64,000 nt of DNA from Methylotenera mobilis 13 (GCF_000384255.1 NZ_KB913035.1:2058993-2122992); one strand, 5' to 3'. Counted from the stretch's first letter, positions 1 to 10,873 are shown. Translations and numbers: made by a program. The notes: generated by a model from the letters alone, not told the origin.

Positions 1-892
1 CAAGGTCATAACGAATAATGGTTGTCGGTAAGTTTTGTACTAAAGACTGATAAGCGTTTTGTTGTTTAGTGACCTCAGATTGCAGATACTGCTTTTCGGT
101 AATATCGCGTGCAAAGCCCACGGTGCCAATGACTTCGCCGTCCAGCCTCACTGGTGACTTATAAGTTTCTGCCCAGTAGATTTCGCCAGACTCTTTTTTA
201 ATCTGTTCACTCACACTTTTAGGCACACCGTTTTTTAAGATATCGAGATCATCATTCACATAACCTTGTGCCATCTCGGTGGGAAAAAAATCAAAATCCG
301 TTTTACCCTCTAAATCTTCATAATGCTCAGCACCAACCACCTCTACAAACTTCTGGTTTGTGGCTAAAAAACGTCCAGCTTTGTCTTTCATCCACACAAT
401 AAAGGGAAATGTATCCATCAATGCACGTAAGTACTGCTCACGTTGTTCTGTTTCTTGATTTTGCTGTTGTTTATTAAAATCGAGATCTCGACCAACTGCT
501 ATCACACCAATCACTTGGTTTTTATGATTTTTTATTGCAGAGAAATTAACAAGGTCATAAATCACGCGGGAAATGCGCTGATGCTCAAAGTTCAGCAAAA
601 TTGCACAGGGTTCACCAGTCGCTAATGTTCGATTAATCGCATCATAATAGTGATCAAATGCGCGCTGACCTTTTAGGTCAACATAATCGGTGTCAGCTTC
701 TTGTTTTAGATTTAAGGTGTTTAATAATGCTTGATTGGCATAGGCCAAGTGACCGGAGGGTCCATATATGGCAATATTATCAAAAGAGGTATCAAAAAGA
801 GCTCGAAATAAAAATAATAGCTTGGTCACGTCTTCAACATCGTCGTCAACACCAACTTGTTGATTAAGCCCGCTAGATTCCAGCTCTATCAT
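1..892 (-). CDS. Multi-PAS sensor protein, C-terminus outside window
   Basis: The reading frame opens at an ATG at 892 preceded by GGAGG eight bases upstream and stays open to the left edge (297 codons), so only the N-terminal part is present. Translation shows at least two PAS modules. The first covers about residues 20-140 (motif FDTSFDNIAIYGPSG). The second covers about residues 160-280 (FPFIVWMKDKAGRFLATN, then WAETYKSPVRLDGEVIGTVGFARDIT, a typical PAS/PAC end). A third PAS start (YQSLVQNLPTTIIRYDL) is cut by the edge. No signal peptide or membrane segment is visible, so the protein is probably cytoplasmic. The output domain (GGDEF, EAL or histidine kinase) lies outside the window and cannot be named. 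It is transcribed in the same direction as the glucokinase operon but about 75 bases beyond its end. Confidence 0.8.
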   Translation of the reverse strand, partial: MIELESSGLNQQVGVDDDVEDVTKLLFLFRALFDTSFDNIAIYGPSGHLAYANQALLNTLNLKQEADTDYVDLKGQRAFDHYYDAINRTLATGEPCAILLNFEHQRISRVIYDLVNFSAIKNHKNQVIGVIAVGRDLDFNKQQQNQETEQREQYLRALMDTFPFIVWMKDKAGRFLATNQKFVEVVGAEHYEDLEGKTDFDFFPTEMAQGYVNDDLDILKNGVPKSVSEQIKKESGEIYWAETYKSPVRLDGEVIGTVGFARDITEKQYLQSEVTKQQNAYQSLVQNLPTTIIRYDL

Positions 893-968
893 CAAACATC
901 ACCTCCAATAGCAGAACATCAACACACCAACACTAGATGACAGTAAAGTAGCCTATGCTGGAATCACC

Positions 969-1919
969 TCAATCATTTGAATGCGATGCTAACATTGCTG
1001 CGCCGACAATACCAGCCTGATCTCCCATATTAGAAATACGCAGGTTTAATTTACCGCGTAACGCTGGGATTAAATCTTGTACTAACTGCTGTTGAAAAGA
1101 AGGAGCTATCAAAGGCCATGCAGCACTCATACCTCCACCTAAGACTATATCGGTCACATCAATCACTTTAAGGATATGTGCTAATGCTTGCGCCAGCGAC
1201 TTTCCTGCAAGCGCGTAGGCAGAAGTTGCTGCTGTATCACCCTGCTCTGCACGCCTAGCAATTTCAGCAGCAGTACAATGCTGTTGAGCCGATTCAAAAT
1301 AACTAATGGCAACCCCACTGGCTGAAGCATATTGTTCCATACAGCCAAAATTACCACAACCGCATAATCTGCCACCGTCCTTCACGACAATATGCCCAAC
1401 TTCCATCGCTACGCCATGTGCCCCTTGGAATGGAAGCCCATTTAAAATCAAACCACCACCAACCCCTGTGCCTAAGCCAATGTAGATTAAATTATTAAGT
1501 CGAGATGGGTGCATCACATACTCACCGTAAGCAGCAGCAAGCGCATCATTTTCAGTAATGACTGGCAAGCCAATCAATGCCGACAAATCTTTACTTAAAT
1601 CAACATCTTGTAGGCCTGGCAAGTTGGGTGATTGTGAAATAACCTGTGTATGTGGATCAATGAATCCGGGAAAGCCAATACCAATAGCAGAGATTTCAGG
1701 ATATTGCTTTCGTACCTCATTAATTGCATTTGCAATAGTCGATAGAATTTTTTGCCATGCGAATCTAGGTTCACATTGGTGTTGTTTACATAAACTTGAA
1801 AAGTCTGCCTGAAATCGCATTTCCTCAATTAAACGAGGTTTGGGTGATTCAATTGAAACTGCATCATCGACTACCCCTAGGCGCAGATTTGTACCACCAA
1901 TATCAATCCCAATTAACAT
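969..1919 (-). CDS. glk: ROK-family glucokinase
   Basis: 316 residues, normal for a bacterial ROK sugar kinase; expected to phosphorylate glucose (or fructose) with ATP in the cytoplasm. The N-terminal phosphate loop is DIGGTN at residues 5-10, the catalytic Asp is in ENDA (residues 123-126), and ExGH at 173-176 precedes the ROK zinc site CGCGNFGC (residues 186-193), which is complete. The gene is last in the minus-strand run GH57, malQ, glk and starts 14 bases after the malQ stop. No good Shine-Dalgarno is visible, so it may be translationally coupled. Context fits recycling of free glucose released from glycogen by MalQ. A fructokinase specificity cannot be excluded from sequence alone. Confidence 0.85.
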   Translation of the reverse strand: MLIGIDIGGTNLRLGVVDDAVSIESPKPRLIEEMRFQADFSSLCKQHQCEPRFAWQKILSTIANAINEVRKQYPEISAIGIGFPGFIDPHTQVISQSPNLPGLQDVDLSKDLSALIGLPVITENDALAAAYGEYVMHPSRLNNLIYIGLGTGVGGGLILNGLPFQGAHGVAMEVGHIVVKDGGRLCGCGNFGCMEQYASASGVAISYFESAQQHCTAAEIARRAEQGDTAATSAYALAGKSLAQALAHILKVIDVTDIVLGGGMSAAWPLIAPSFQQQLVQDLIPALRGKLNLRISNMGDQAGIVGAAMLASHSND

Positions 1920-1933
1920 AAATATCGTTTTTA

Positions 1934-3436
1934 CTAACGCCCAGTGCGTGAAATGACCGTACGAATTGATTCTTTTTGTGCTGACGTTAACTGTTGCCAG
2001 CCAAAGCGCCAGTGCCAGTTCCCCGTAACAGTCCCTGGCGTGTTCATACGATGCTGACCATTCAATTGCAAAATATCCTGCATCGGAATAATCGCTAGCC
2101 GGGCCTTGCTCTCCAATGCCATATCAATCAAATCACTAGGCATATTCGGCACATAACCTTCAGCATGTGTTGCGGTCAAATAGGCATGCAGATTTCCTCG
2201 CTGATAATCATCCAGATTGTTATACCAACTTAACGTCGTATCGTTATCATGTGTACCTGTATACACCACACTATTCTCTGAAATATTCTCAGGCAAATAA
2301 GGGTTATCACTTGCACCACTAAAAGCAAACTGCAAAATCTTCATACCAGGTAAATGGTATTTCTTTCTCAGCGCTTCAACTTCTACTGTGATGATGCCCA
2401 GATCTTCAGCAACTAAATTAATCTCTGGCAATGCTTGCTTAATCGCTGCAAGTAAACCATCCCCTGGCGCCAGCACCCACTCACCATTAATCGCAGTTTC
2501 TTCTGTTGCAGGGATTTCCCATGCGGCCTCTAACCCCCTAAAGTGGTCGATACGAACAATATCGAACAGTTCGCTTTGTGTCGCCATGCGAGATATCCAC
2601 CAGCCAAAACCATCACGTTGCATCGCATCCCAGTTGTAATGCGGGTTTCCCCAGCGCTGGCCAGTCTCAGAAAAATAATCTGGTGGCACACCCGCCACTA
2701 CGCTAACTGTTTTGTCAGCATTAAGTTTGAATAAATCAGAATGCGCCCATACGTCGGCACTGTCATAGGCAACAAAAATTGGAATATCACCAAATAACGC
2801 GATATTTTTTTCGGTAGCATACTTCTTAAGGGCAAGCCATTGGCTAAAAAATATAAACTGTGTAAATTTAACAACAGCAATCTCATGTGCTAACTGCTCT
2901 TGCGCTTGTTTGAGTGTTTTTTTATCACGGTTCTTGTAAAGTTCAGGCCAGTGGCTCCATCCAGCCTCATTGAAGTGGTGCCGTAAAGATAGAAACAATG
3001 AAAAATCATCTAACCAACTCGCTTGTTTTTTACAAAAACGGGCGAACGCTAGATGCAGTTTTTTATCTTCAGGCAGACTGTCAGATTGCTTACTAAAGTT
3101 AAGATATGCCTTGTCGAGCAAATCTAGTTTACTGGTAATTAAACCAGTACAGTCTTCCTTTGTGAGTAGCCCTTGAGCCTGTAGTGACTCTAAACTAATA
3201 AAGTCTGGGTTACCTGCGTGTGCAGATAAGCATTGGTAAGGAGAGTTATCCGCATGTGGCATATTGATTGGCAGTGTCTGCCAAACACTAGCGCCTATTT
3301 CACGCAAAAAATCAATGAACCGATAAGACTCAACACCTAAATCACCCGTATAAAAAGCACTTGGTAAAGAGCTTATATGAAGTAAAACACCTGCCTGGCG
3401 CTGATTTAAAAGTGATGCTTGAGTCTGTAACGTCAT
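1934..3436 (-). CDS. malQ: 4-alpha-glucanotransferase (GH77, amylomaltase)
   Basis: 500 residues, the usual size of bacterial amylomaltase. It transfers alpha-1,4-glucan segments between maltodextrins, releasing glucose. GH77 motifs are all present: the N-terminal HISSLPS, DIPIFVAYDSADVW, the nucleophile region VRIDHFRGLE, the acid/base region LVAEDLG, and GTHDNDTT with the transition-state Asp. The C-terminus has NTPGTVTGNWHWR, also typical. It lies between the GH57 enzyme and glucokinase on the same strand, consistent with a maltodextrin/glycogen breakdown operon. The start ATG is preceded by a weak TAGG. No truncation seen. Confidence 0.95.
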   Translation of the reverse strand: MTLQTQASLLNQRQAGVLLHISSLPSAFYTGDLGVESYRFIDFLREIGASVWQTLPINMPHADNSPYQCLSAHAGNPDFISLESLQAQGLLTKEDCTGLITSKLDLLDKAYLNFSKQSDSLPEDKKLHLAFARFCKKQASWLDDFSLFLSLRHHFNEAGWSHWPELYKNRDKKTLKQAQEQLAHEIAVVKFTQFIFFSQWLALKKYATEKNIALFGDIPIFVAYDSADVWAHSDLFKLNADKTVSVVAGVPPDYFSETGQRWGNPHYNWDAMQRDGFGWWISRMATQSELFDIVRIDHFRGLEAAWEIPATEETAINGEWVLAPGDGLLAAIKQALPEINLVAEDLGIITVEVEALRKKYHLPGMKILQFAFSGASDNPYLPENISENSVVYTGTHDNDTTLSWYNNLDDYQRGNLHAYLTATHAEGYVPNMPSDLIDMALESKARLAIIPMQDILQLNGQHRMNTPGTVTGNWHWRFGWQQLTSAQKESIRTVISRTGR

Positions 3437-3483
3437 AAATACCTACTTAATCATTAAGGGCATTGAAACTTAGACAGTACTAA

Positions 3484-5217
3484 TCATTCCTGCCCACGTC
3501 TCATTGTGCCAGCGTTATCTGCATTCCCGCCACCAGCACTGATCTTATGATATAGGGCATCGGGAATTGGTTCGCCAAGCAGCGTGTATAAATTAATTAA
3601 ATTACGGCGATAAAGTTGGTCAAAGCTGGAAACACTATCTGATGAGTTGTAATCCCCAAACCACCAGAACCAATCAGAACCTTCACAAATAGCTAGTTGA
3701 CGCTCAACGGCTTCAAGCTGCTGCTTATTTAAAGCGTTCTTGGCCAGTACTTTGTCATACGTTTTCTTAGCTGCACATAGTAAATCCCAGGCCAAATTCT
3801 TATCTTTACTGCCTATCCATGTGCTAAAGGTACCGTACACCCAGCTACCTGCTGCAATCTGTGGCAACACCTTTGCAGATAATCCCTCATCTAAGGCATT
3901 GTTGGCTTGATACATGTCAACAATATCGCTAAAAGTAGTCATGACAATGTCAGGGTGATTTGACAAGGCAGTGTACAACTCACTCAGGAAATAGAAGCCA
4001 TTATATGGAAAGTACTCCCAAGCATTTTCACCATCTAAAATCACACTGACAATCTTAGGGATACTGCTGTGATTATTAGATTGAATTTGCGCTAAGGTCT
4101 GGACAAAATCATTGACTGCATCGTGCGAATGCATTTTTGCGTATTCAAACCCGATTTTGTCTGATAACTGATCATCTCTAAAAAAGCATAAAATATCATT
4201 CTTGCCGTTAGTAACACGGTAAGGCTGATACAAGTAGTCATGCTTATCGTCTGCACTTAATTGCGACTTCAATAAGCTATTTGCTAACACACCTTGCCCA
4301 GTAGCTGCCCAATCCAAATCGTATTCTGCCATTAAAGAAAGAGCCGCATGAGAAACTGCCCCTTCTGCTGGCCACATCCCACGAGGGGTGGCACCAAAAT
4401 AGTGCTCATGCGCTTTTTTAGCTGCTGTGATATGCGCAATAGATCGACTCTGCCCTCCTGCATAACCATTACTTTCAGGTAATGGAGCATCAGGCATCGC
4501 ATCTAAAGTAGATTTAAAGTCTAAAAGCAAAGGTAATATTGGATGGTAATAAGGTGTGGTAGAAATCTCAATCTGCCCACTTTGCATTAATGCTTTATAA
4601 CGTGGAATCAAACCAGAAATGGTCTCTGCAATCACATCATATAATTGCAAACGCTCTTCATAGGTGAATAATACCCCTTTAGTCATCAATGCCTGAACCA
4701 CAGTATTTGTTCTGCGTAAGCTTTCACCACACCAAGCCAAATGATACCAAACCAACAAATCGGCTTTATATTGTGCTGATAAGTAGTGAAACTGATCATT
4801 GGTCATCATCGGCTCTACCAACTGATACATATGCAGTAGGCGTTGATAATGCGGGAATGGACTCAACATTTTTTCATGATGACTTTTGAAGCAACTTTGC
4901 ACAATCAGATGACATTCCTCATTACTAATGTCAGTAAGATTTTCTTTCGCTAGCAACGCCAACAATGGGTCACGAATTGTGTTTTGTTTAAACTGCTGAG
5001 CGTAATCGTCCAGTTGTTCTAACAGGATAGGCACAAAGTTAAAACTTACGCGCGCTTTAGGATTCACTTCAAGGTGATACGCCATATCACTGTAATCTTT
5101 AATGGCATGCAAATATGTCCATGGAAGTACATATTTATTGGTTGCCAAATCCCTGTAATCTGGCTGATGCATATGCCAGTAGAGATTGAGAAATAACTTG
5201 GGACGAGCAGTATTCAC
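3484..5217 (-). CDS. Glycoside hydrolase family 57 protein
   Basis: 577 residues. GH57 enzymes are retaining alpha-amylases, branching enzymes or 4-alpha-glucanotransferases. The conserved regions are visible: YWHMHQPDYRD near residue 13 (region 1), GMWPAEGAVSHAAL (nucleophile region, about residue 280) and VSVILDGENAWEYFP (acid/base Asp region, about residue 390). The length and the simple N-terminal catalytic fold resemble bacterial amylase/glucanotransferase-like GH57 proteins found in glg clusters rather than GH57 branching enzymes, and a GH13 branching enzyme is present at 6806. The start codon is GTG, with AAGG ten bases upstream. No signal peptide, so the substrate is probably intracellular glycogen or maltodextrin. 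Exact specificity is not readable from sequence. Confidence 0.85.
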   Translation of the reverse strand: MNTARPKLFLNLYWHMHQPDYRDLATNKYVLPWTYLHAIKDYSDMAYHLEVNPKARVSFNFVPILLEQLDDYAQQFKQNTIRDPLLALLAKENLTDISNEECHLIVQSCFKSHHEKMLSPFPHYQRLLHMYQLVEPMMTNDQFHYLSAQYKADLLVWYHLAWCGESLRRTNTVVQALMTKGVLFTYEERLQLYDVIAETISGLIPRYKALMQSGQIEISTTPYYHPILPLLLDFKSTLDAMPDAPLPESNGYAGGQSRSIAHITAAKKAHEHYFGATPRGMWPAEGAVSHAALSLMAEYDLDWAATGQGVLANSLLKSQLSADDKHDYLYQPYRVTNGKNDILCFFRDDQLSDKIGFEYAKMHSHDAVNDFVQTLAQIQSNNHSSIPKIVSVILDGENAWEYFPYNGFYFLSELYTALSNHPDIVMTTFSDIVDMYQANNALDEGLSAKVLPQIAAGSWVYGTFSTWIGSKDKNLAWDLLCAAKKTYDKVLAKNALNKQQLEAVERQLAICEGSDWFWWFGDYNSSDSVSSFDQLYRRNLINLYTLLGEPIPDALYHKISAGGGNADNAGTMRRGQE

Positions 5218-5331
5218 TTCAGTGGAACCTTAAACAATTAAAATTAAAACCAACATTACTTCATCAAAGACAGCGTGTAATTAGCTAATATCAAAACACG
5301 CTACTTTTAGACACATAAAACAACAAATCTT

Positions 5332-6624
5332 TTATACCACACGATATAGATCTTGCCCCAACATATCTGGTGTCACTAACACAATTCCTTTTTCAGACAC
5401 ATAAAAACGTTCAGCATCCAAGGCTAGGTCAACCCCAATTTGCATTCCCTCAGGAATCACACAGCCACGATCTACAACAACATTTTTAAGAATGACATTA
5501 CGATGAATCGTTGCTTTGGGCAAAATCACAGACCCATCAATATTGGCATAACTATGTACACGTACATCTGAAAACAACACTGTGTTGGTAATACAAGCAC
5601 CACTAATTAAACAGCCGCCTGAAACGAGCGAGTCTGTTGCCTTACCAGTACGCCCCTCATCTCTAAACACAAATTTAGCTGGTGGCAGCTGTTCTTGATA
5701 AGTCCAAATTGGCCACTCTCTGTCATATAAATTGAGCTCAGGAATCACTTTAGTTAATTCCATGTTTGCTTCCCAATAAGCATCAATCGTACCAACATCA
5801 CGCCAATAATAATTTCCGTTTTGCGCACCTACGCAACTATCGGTAAATCGATGAGCTTGAATTTTATATTTTTTAATAATGTACGGAATAATGTCGCCGC
5901 CAAAATCATGGCTAGATTTAGAGTCGCCCGCATCTCGAATCAGTTGCTCGTACAAGAATTTTGCGTTAAACACGTAAATACCCATACTCGCAAAAGCTTT
6001 GGTAGGATCACCAGGCATATGTTTAGGATTAGCAGGTTTCTCAGCAAACTCGACCACTCTGTCAGTATCATCCACCGCCAAGACACCAAAACCTTTAGCA
6101 TCCTCTAACGGCACATTGATGCATGCAACCGTCATATCAGCATTGTTACGTACATGCGTTGCTAACATTTTGCCGTAATCCATTTTATAAATATGGTCGC
6201 CAGCAAGAATCAATACGTATTCCGCTCCACCTTCACGCAAAATATCTATATTTTGATAAACAGCATCTGCTGTACCTTTATACCACTCTTCAGAAATTCT
6301 CTGTTGCGCTGGAATAATATTGACGTACTCATTGAACTCGCCGCGTAAGAAACCCCAGCCACGTTGAATGTGCTGAATTAAACTTTGGGCTTTATATTGG
6401 GTTGCCACGTTAATGCGGCGTATACCAGAGTTAACGCAATTTGATAGTGGAAAATCAATAATTCTGAACTTTCCACCGAATTGTACAGCAGGCTTTGCAC
6501 GCCAATCAGTTAGGCTTTTTAGACGACTGCCTCGACCACCCGCTAAAATCATCGCGACGGTATTTTTGGTTAAGGTACTAATAAAACGATCTGAATTTTG
6601 GTCCGCTTGTCGGGTTTGCGACAT
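5332..6624 (-). CDS. glgC: Glucose-1-phosphate adenylyltransferase
   Basis: 430 residues, matching bacterial GlgC. It makes ADP-glucose from glucose-1-phosphate and ATP, the committed step of glycogen synthesis. Residues 25-60 contain the pyrophosphorylase loop [20 protein letters not shown] followed by [30 protein letters not shown] is the glucose-1-phosphate-binding region, and the C-terminal third is a left-handed beta-helix-like repeat ([28 protein letters not shown]). A strong AGGAGGG lies five bases before the ATG. It diverges from glgB across 181 bases. No glycogen synthase (glgA) or phosphorylase is in the window, so those must lie elsewhere. Confidence 0.97.
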   Translation of the reverse strand: MSQTRQADQNSDRFISTLTKNTVAMILAGGRGSRLKSLTDWRAKPAVQFGGKFRIIDFPLSNCVNSGIRRINVATQYKAQSLIQHIQRGWGFLRGEFNEYVNIIPAQQRISEEWYKGTADAVYQNIDILREGGAEYVLILAGDHIYKMDYGKMLATHVRNNADMTVACINVPLEDAKGFGVLAVDDTDRVVEFAEKPANPKHMPGDPTKAFASMGIYVFNAKFLYEQLIRDAGDSKSSHDFGGDIIPYIIKKYKIQAHRFTDSCVGAQNGNYYWRDVGTIDAYWEANMELTKVIPELNLYDREWPIWTYQEQLPPAKFVFRDEGRTGKATDSLVSGGCLISGACITNTVLFSDVRVHSYANIDGSVILPKATIHRNVILKNVVVDRGCVIPEGMQIGVDLALDAERFYVSEKGIVLVTPDMLGQDLYRVV

Positions 6625-6805
6625 GATGCCCTCCTGAAGTTTGTATAGTTACTTAAATTGCGCTAGCTGGGCTCTCTAGCTTATTTTACGTACGACTGCT
6701 GTCGTTTACATTATAATCAGCTTAAAGCACTATAATCTAGCTAAATATAGCGCAAAGAACACAAATAAAAGCTAAAAACCTTAAAATTATTAGGGAAGTG
6801 ATATT
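6625..6805. promoter_or_regulatory. Divergent glgC/glgB promoter region
   Basis: This 181-base gap separates the divergent glgC and glgB genes and must hold both promoters. Two TATAAT hexamers are visible on the plus strand at 6712-6717 and 6731-6736. The only -35-like element is TTTACA at 6705-6710, which is 20 bases before the second TATAAT, longer than ideal. The glgC Shine-Dalgarno occupies the left end and the glgB one (AGGGAAG) the right end. No clear palindromic operator seen. Confidence 0.5.
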
Positions 6806-9028
6806 TTGGTAAAATCTAAATCAATTCAGGCATCATCTAAAGCTCACACCAATGCCCTTCACCGCATATTAGAAGCGCGTCATCACGACCCTTTCAGCTT
6901 TTTAGGGCAGCATGTAATTGAGCTTGATGGCCATCAATCCAATGCTTATCGCACATTTATACCTAACGCCTCTAGCGTTAAACTAAAAGTCGGAAAATCA
7001 TGGGTAGATTTAGAAAAAACACATCCTGATGGTCTATTTGAACTTAGCTATGAAAACGCCATTACAACGCCATGCTTGATTCAGGTAACAGCGGGCGACC
7101 AAACATACGAAACACACGACCCCTATAGCTTTGGCTCAAGCATCACTCAAGATGAGCTTTACTTATTTGGTGAAGGTCGCTTAAAACTTGCGTACAAAAC
7201 ACTAGGCGCCCAATGTATGACGCAGGACAAGGTCACTGGCGTACGTTTTGCAGTCTGGGCACCTAATGCTGAACGAGTAAGCGTAATTGGTAGCTTTAAC
7301 AATTGGGATGGACGCATTCACTCGATGCGTACACACGGCTCCAGTGGAGTTTGGGATATATTCATCCCAAACTTAACAACAAGTGACACATACAAGTTTG
7401 AAATCAGAAATCGCCATACTGGCCATATTTTGGTAAAAACAGACCCTTACGGTTTTGAGTTTGAACCACGCCCCGGTACCGCAACGAAAATCAGCACGAC
7501 TCACTACCAGTGGGAAGATAAGCAATGGTTAGAAGCACGCAAAAAACGTGATTGGTTACATGCTCCGTTTAATTGCTACGAAGTGCATCTAGGCTCTTGG
7601 CAGCGCAACGACAAAGGGCACTTTCTCACTTATCGAGAGTTAGCTAAAACGCTGGTACCTCACGTTGCTGCAATGGGCTATACACATGTTGAGTTACTAC
7701 CTATCTCAGAACACCCACTCAATGAATCATGGGGATATCAAACCACTGGTTACTTTGGTGTGACTAACAGATTCGGCTCACCTGATGATTTACGATTTTT
7801 AATTGATGCGTTTCATCAAGCCAATATCGGTGTCATACTAGACTGGGTTCCTGGTCACTTTCCTAAAGATGACTGGGCGCTGGCACGCTTTGATGGCACC
7901 GCACTATATGAACACGAAGACCCACGACTAGGCGAGCACCAAGACTGGGGTACTTACATTTTTAATTACGGCCGAAATGAAGTCCGTAACTTCTTAATCA
8001 GCAATGCTTATTTTTGGCTTCAAGAATTCCATATCGATGGCTTGCGCGTAGATGCGGTAGCTTCTATGCTTTATCTTGATTACTCACGCAACCCTGGTGA
8101 ATGGCTACCTAACAAATTTGGTGGCAGAGAAAACCTTGATGTCATTGATTTCTTAAAACAACTCAACATCATGGTAGGCGAGGATTTTGCAGGCGTATTA
8201 ACGATTGCAGAAGAATCAACCGCATGGCCAATGGTATCTCGTCCCGTTTACCTAGGCGGGCTTGGTTTTAGCATGAAATGGAATATGGGCTGGATGAATG
8301 ACACATTGTCCTACATCGAAAATGACCCTGTACATCGACGCTACTACCATGACAAACTAACTTTTGGGCAGCTGTATGCTTATTCTGAGAATTTTGTATT
8401 ACCGTTCTCACATGACGAAGTCGTGCATGGTAAAAAATCTTTGCTCGACAAAATGCCAGGTGACTCTTGGCAAAAATTCGCAAACTTACGTTTATTAGCC
8501 ACCTACCAAATGACCACACCAGGTAAAAAACTCAATTTTATGGGTAATGAGTTTGGTCAAGGTCGCGAGTGGAACGTCAACACTAGCTTAGACTGGCACT
8601 TATTAAGCGACAGTTACACTGGCAGTAAATGGCATCAAGGTATTCAGCAATTACACACAGATTTAAACCGTATGTATAAAGAGGTCAACGCACTACATAC
8701 ACTAGATTTTGAAGTGCAAGGGTTTGAATGGATTGACTGTCACGATACAGAACAATCAATTATCAGTTATGTAAGACGTGGATTAGACAATAGTTTTGTT
8801 ATAATAGTGTTGAATTTTACGCCTGTGTTACGTAATGAATACCGTATTGGTGTTCCACAAGCTGGTAGTTACTCAGAAATATTTAACAGTGATGCAAGTT
8901 GCTACGGCGGCAGTAATCAGGGAAATGGCAAGGGTTTACATACCGAAAACATAGCATGGATGCATCATGCACAATCGCTTGTCATCACCCTGCCACCATT
9001 GGCTGGTATCGTTTTAAAAATACAATAA
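6806..9028 (+). CDS. glgB: 1,4-alpha-glucan branching enzyme (GH13)
   Basis: 740 residues, close to the E. coli enzyme; it introduces alpha-1,6 branches into glycogen. Order of domains: an extra N1 beta domain (about 1-125), CBM48/N2 (about 130-240, motif FAVWAPNAERVSVIGSFN), the GH13 barrel, and a C-terminal beta domain. Catalytic regions are GLRVDAVASMLY (nucleophile Asp), LTIAEESTAWP (acid/base Glu) and FSHDEVVHGKKS (transition-state Asp). Start: TTG at 6806 with AGGGAAG about nine bases upstream; no in-frame ATG is near. It is followed after 27 bases by pgi on the same strand, and diverges from glgC. Confidence 0.97.
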   Translation: MVKSKSIQASSKAHTNALHRILEARHHDPFSFLGQHVIELDGHQSNAYRTFIPNASSVKLKVGKSWVDLEKTHPDGLFELSYENAITTPCLIQVTAGDQTYETHDPYSFGSSITQDELYLFGEGRLKLAYKTLGAQCMTQDKVTGVRFAVWAPNAERVSVIGSFNNWDGRIHSMRTHGSSGVWDIFIPNLTTSDTYKFEIRNRHTGHILVKTDPYGFEFEPRPGTATKISTTHYQWEDKQWLEARKKRDWLHAPFNCYEVHLGSWQRNDKGHFLTYRELAKTLVPHVAAMGYTHVELLPISEHPLNESWGYQTTGYFGVTNRFGSPDDLRFLIDAFHQANIGVILDWVPGHFPKDDWALARFDGTALYEHEDPRLGEHQDWGTYIFNYGRNEVRNFLISNAYFWLQEFHIDGLRVDAVASMLYLDYSRNPGEWLPNKFGGRENLDVIDFLKQLNIMVGEDFAGVLTIAEESTAWPMVSRPVYLGGLGFSMKWNMGWMNDTLSYIENDPVHRRYYHDKLTFGQLYAYSENFVLPFSHDEVVHGKKSLLDKMPGDSWQKFANLRLLATYQMTTPGKKLNFMGNEFGQGREWNVNTSLDWHLLSDSYTGSKWHQGIQQLHTDLNRMYKEVNALHTLDFEVQGFEWIDCHDTEQSIISYVRRGLDNSFVIIVLNFTPVLRNEYRIGVPQAGSYSEIFNSDASCYGGSNQGNGKGLHTENIAWMHHAQSLVITLPPLAGIVLKIQ

Positions 9029-9055
9029 CCTATTGAAAATAAAGTACTAAAATAA

Positions 9056-10714
9056 ATGGCTAGACTTAACAAACACCCTGTATGGCAACTACTTTGTCAA
9101 CATCAACAAAAAATAGCATCGCTCCATATGCGCGACATATTCGCCAATGATGCAGATCGTTTCACTAAATATAGCCTTAAATTTTCTGACATATTGCTCG
9201 ATTATTCAAAACACCGCATCACAGACGAAACGCTACCACTGCTATTCCAAATGGCACGTGAAGCAAAAGTTGAAGAGTGGCGCGATAAAATGTTTGCTGG
9301 TGAAAAAATCAATATCACCGAAAACAGAGCGGTATTACATACAGCGTTGCGTAACCGTGCCAATACACCAGTGATGGTAGATGGTCATGATGTCATGCCT
9401 GATGTTAATGCAGTGTTAGCGCAAATGCGCCAATTCTCAGACAAAGTAAGAAATGGTACTTGGCTAGGTTACACTGGTAAACGCATTACTGATATTGTGA
9501 ATATTGGTATTGGTGGTTCAGACCTTGGTCCAGTCATGGTGTGTGATGCATTAACGCCATACGCCAGCCCCGACCTTAACGTACACTTTGTGTCCAACAT
9601 TGATGGTGCGCATCTAATGCGTGCACTGAATGTATGCAATCCAGAAACAACGCTTTTCATTGTTGCTTCAAAAACATTCACTACTCAAGAAACCATGACT
9701 AATGCACATTCTGCACGTGCATGGTTCTTAAAAGCTGCAAAAGATGAAGCACATGTGCCTAAACACTTCGTAGCGCTCTCTACCAACGCAAAAGCAGTTC
9801 AAGATTTCGGTATCGACACCGCTAACATGTTTGCATTCTGGGATTGGGTCGGCGGTCGCTATTCTCTATGGTCGGCTATCGGCTTGTCGATTGCCCTTTA
9901 TGTTGGCATGGATAATTTTGAAGACTTACTCACAGGCGCTTTTGAAATGGATGAGCATTTTAAAAATGCCCCATTAGAACAAAACATGCCTGTCATCATG
10001 GCCTTAGTGGGTGTTTGGTATAACAATTTTTTCCATGTAGACTCTCAAGCTATCTTACCTTATGACCAAGGCTTATCTCGCTTCCCAGCTTATTTGCAGC
10101 AAGCAGACATGGAAAGTAATGGTAAGTTTATTTGCCGCGATGGTAGTCGCGTTTCTTACAAAACTGGCCCTGTGGTTTGGGGTGAGGCAGGCACGAATGG
10201 CCAACATGCATTTTATCAACTGATACACCAAGGCACACAAATCGTGCCGGCTGACTTCTTAATTCCAGTGCATAGTCACTATAAAGTAAGCAGCAATGGT
10301 TATGCACACCACAAAATACTGCTCGCAAACTTCCTGGCTCAGACACAATCATTGATGTTGGGTAAAACGACAGAACAAGCACGTGCTGAGCTTGAAAAGC
10401 AAGGTTTGTCAGGTGAAGCATTAGAGCAACTATTACCGCACAAAACATTTGAAGGTAATCGTCCTACTACCTCAATCCTGTTTGACAAGTTAACACCAAA
10501 CACATTGGGTAAGCTCATTGCACTATACGAGCATAAAATCTTCGTTCAAGGGATTATTTGGGATATCAACAGCTACGATCAATGGGGCGTTGAATACGGC
10601 AAGCAAATTGCACAGCAAATTTTGCCGCAACTCACCAACGATGAAGTGGTAGGTAATTACGACAGCTCAACTAATGGTTTGATTAATTACACTAAAGCCC
10701 TTAAACCTGACTAA
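9056..10714 (+). CDS. pgi: Glucose-6-phosphate isomerase
   Basis: 552 residues, matching the bacterial enzyme family of about 550. It interconverts glucose-6-phosphate and fructose-6-phosphate, linking hexose supply (for example from the ribulose monophosphate cycle, if the host is a methylotroph) to glycogen. Motifs: [18 protein letters not shown] (about residue 150), the signature [19 protein letters not shown] (about residue 265), and the C-terminal signature [12 protein letters not shown]. It lies 27 bases after glgB and probably shares its transcript. No good Shine-Dalgarno is seen. An intrinsic terminator follows at 10780. Confidence 0.97.
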   Translation: MARLNKHPVWQLLCQHQQKIASLHMRDIFANDADRFTKYSLKFSDILLDYSKHRITDETLPLLFQMAREAKVEEWRDKMFAGEKINITENRAVLHTALRNRANTPVMVDGHDVMPDVNAVLAQMRQFSDKVRNGTWLGYTGKRITDIVNIGIGGSDLGPVMVCDALTPYASPDLNVHFVSNIDGAHLMRALNVCNPETTLFIVASKTFTTQETMTNAHSARAWFLKAAKDEAHVPKHFVALSTNAKAVQDFGIDTANMFAFWDWVGGRYSLWSAIGLSIALYVGMDNFEDLLTGAFEMDEHFKNAPLEQNMPVIMALVGVWYNNFFHVDSQAILPYDQGLSRFPAYLQQADMESNGKFICRDGSRVSYKTGPVVWGEAGTNGQHAFYQLIHQGTQIVPADFLIPVHSHYKVSSNGYAHHKILLANFLAQTQSLMLGKTTEQARAELEKQGLSGEALEQLLPHKTFEGNRPTTSILFDKLTPNTLGKLIALYEHKIFVQGIIWDINSYDQWGVEYGKQIAQQILPQLTNDEVVGNYDSSTNGLINYTKALKPD

Positions 10715-10779
10715 ACTTAACTTGATTAAGCTATAAAACAGATTAGTGATTACTTTAGCTTGATTTTATTTGCTATGAT

Positions 10780-10813
10780 AAAAGCCCAATGACTGATGTT
10801 GTTGGGCTTTTTG
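10780..10813 (+). terminator. Rho-independent terminator after glgB-pgi
   Basis: Stem AAAAGCCCAA (10780-10789) pairs with TTGGGCTTTT (10802-10811), with a 12-base loop and a T-run that continues to 10813. It lies 66 bases past the pgi stop and before ppk2, so the glgB-pgi transcript likely ends here. Confidence 0.85.
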
Positions 10814-10873
10814 TTATCTAGAATCAACCCCTCTTAACCATCAAACCTACTGAGCAGACTACTTGAGAAAATT

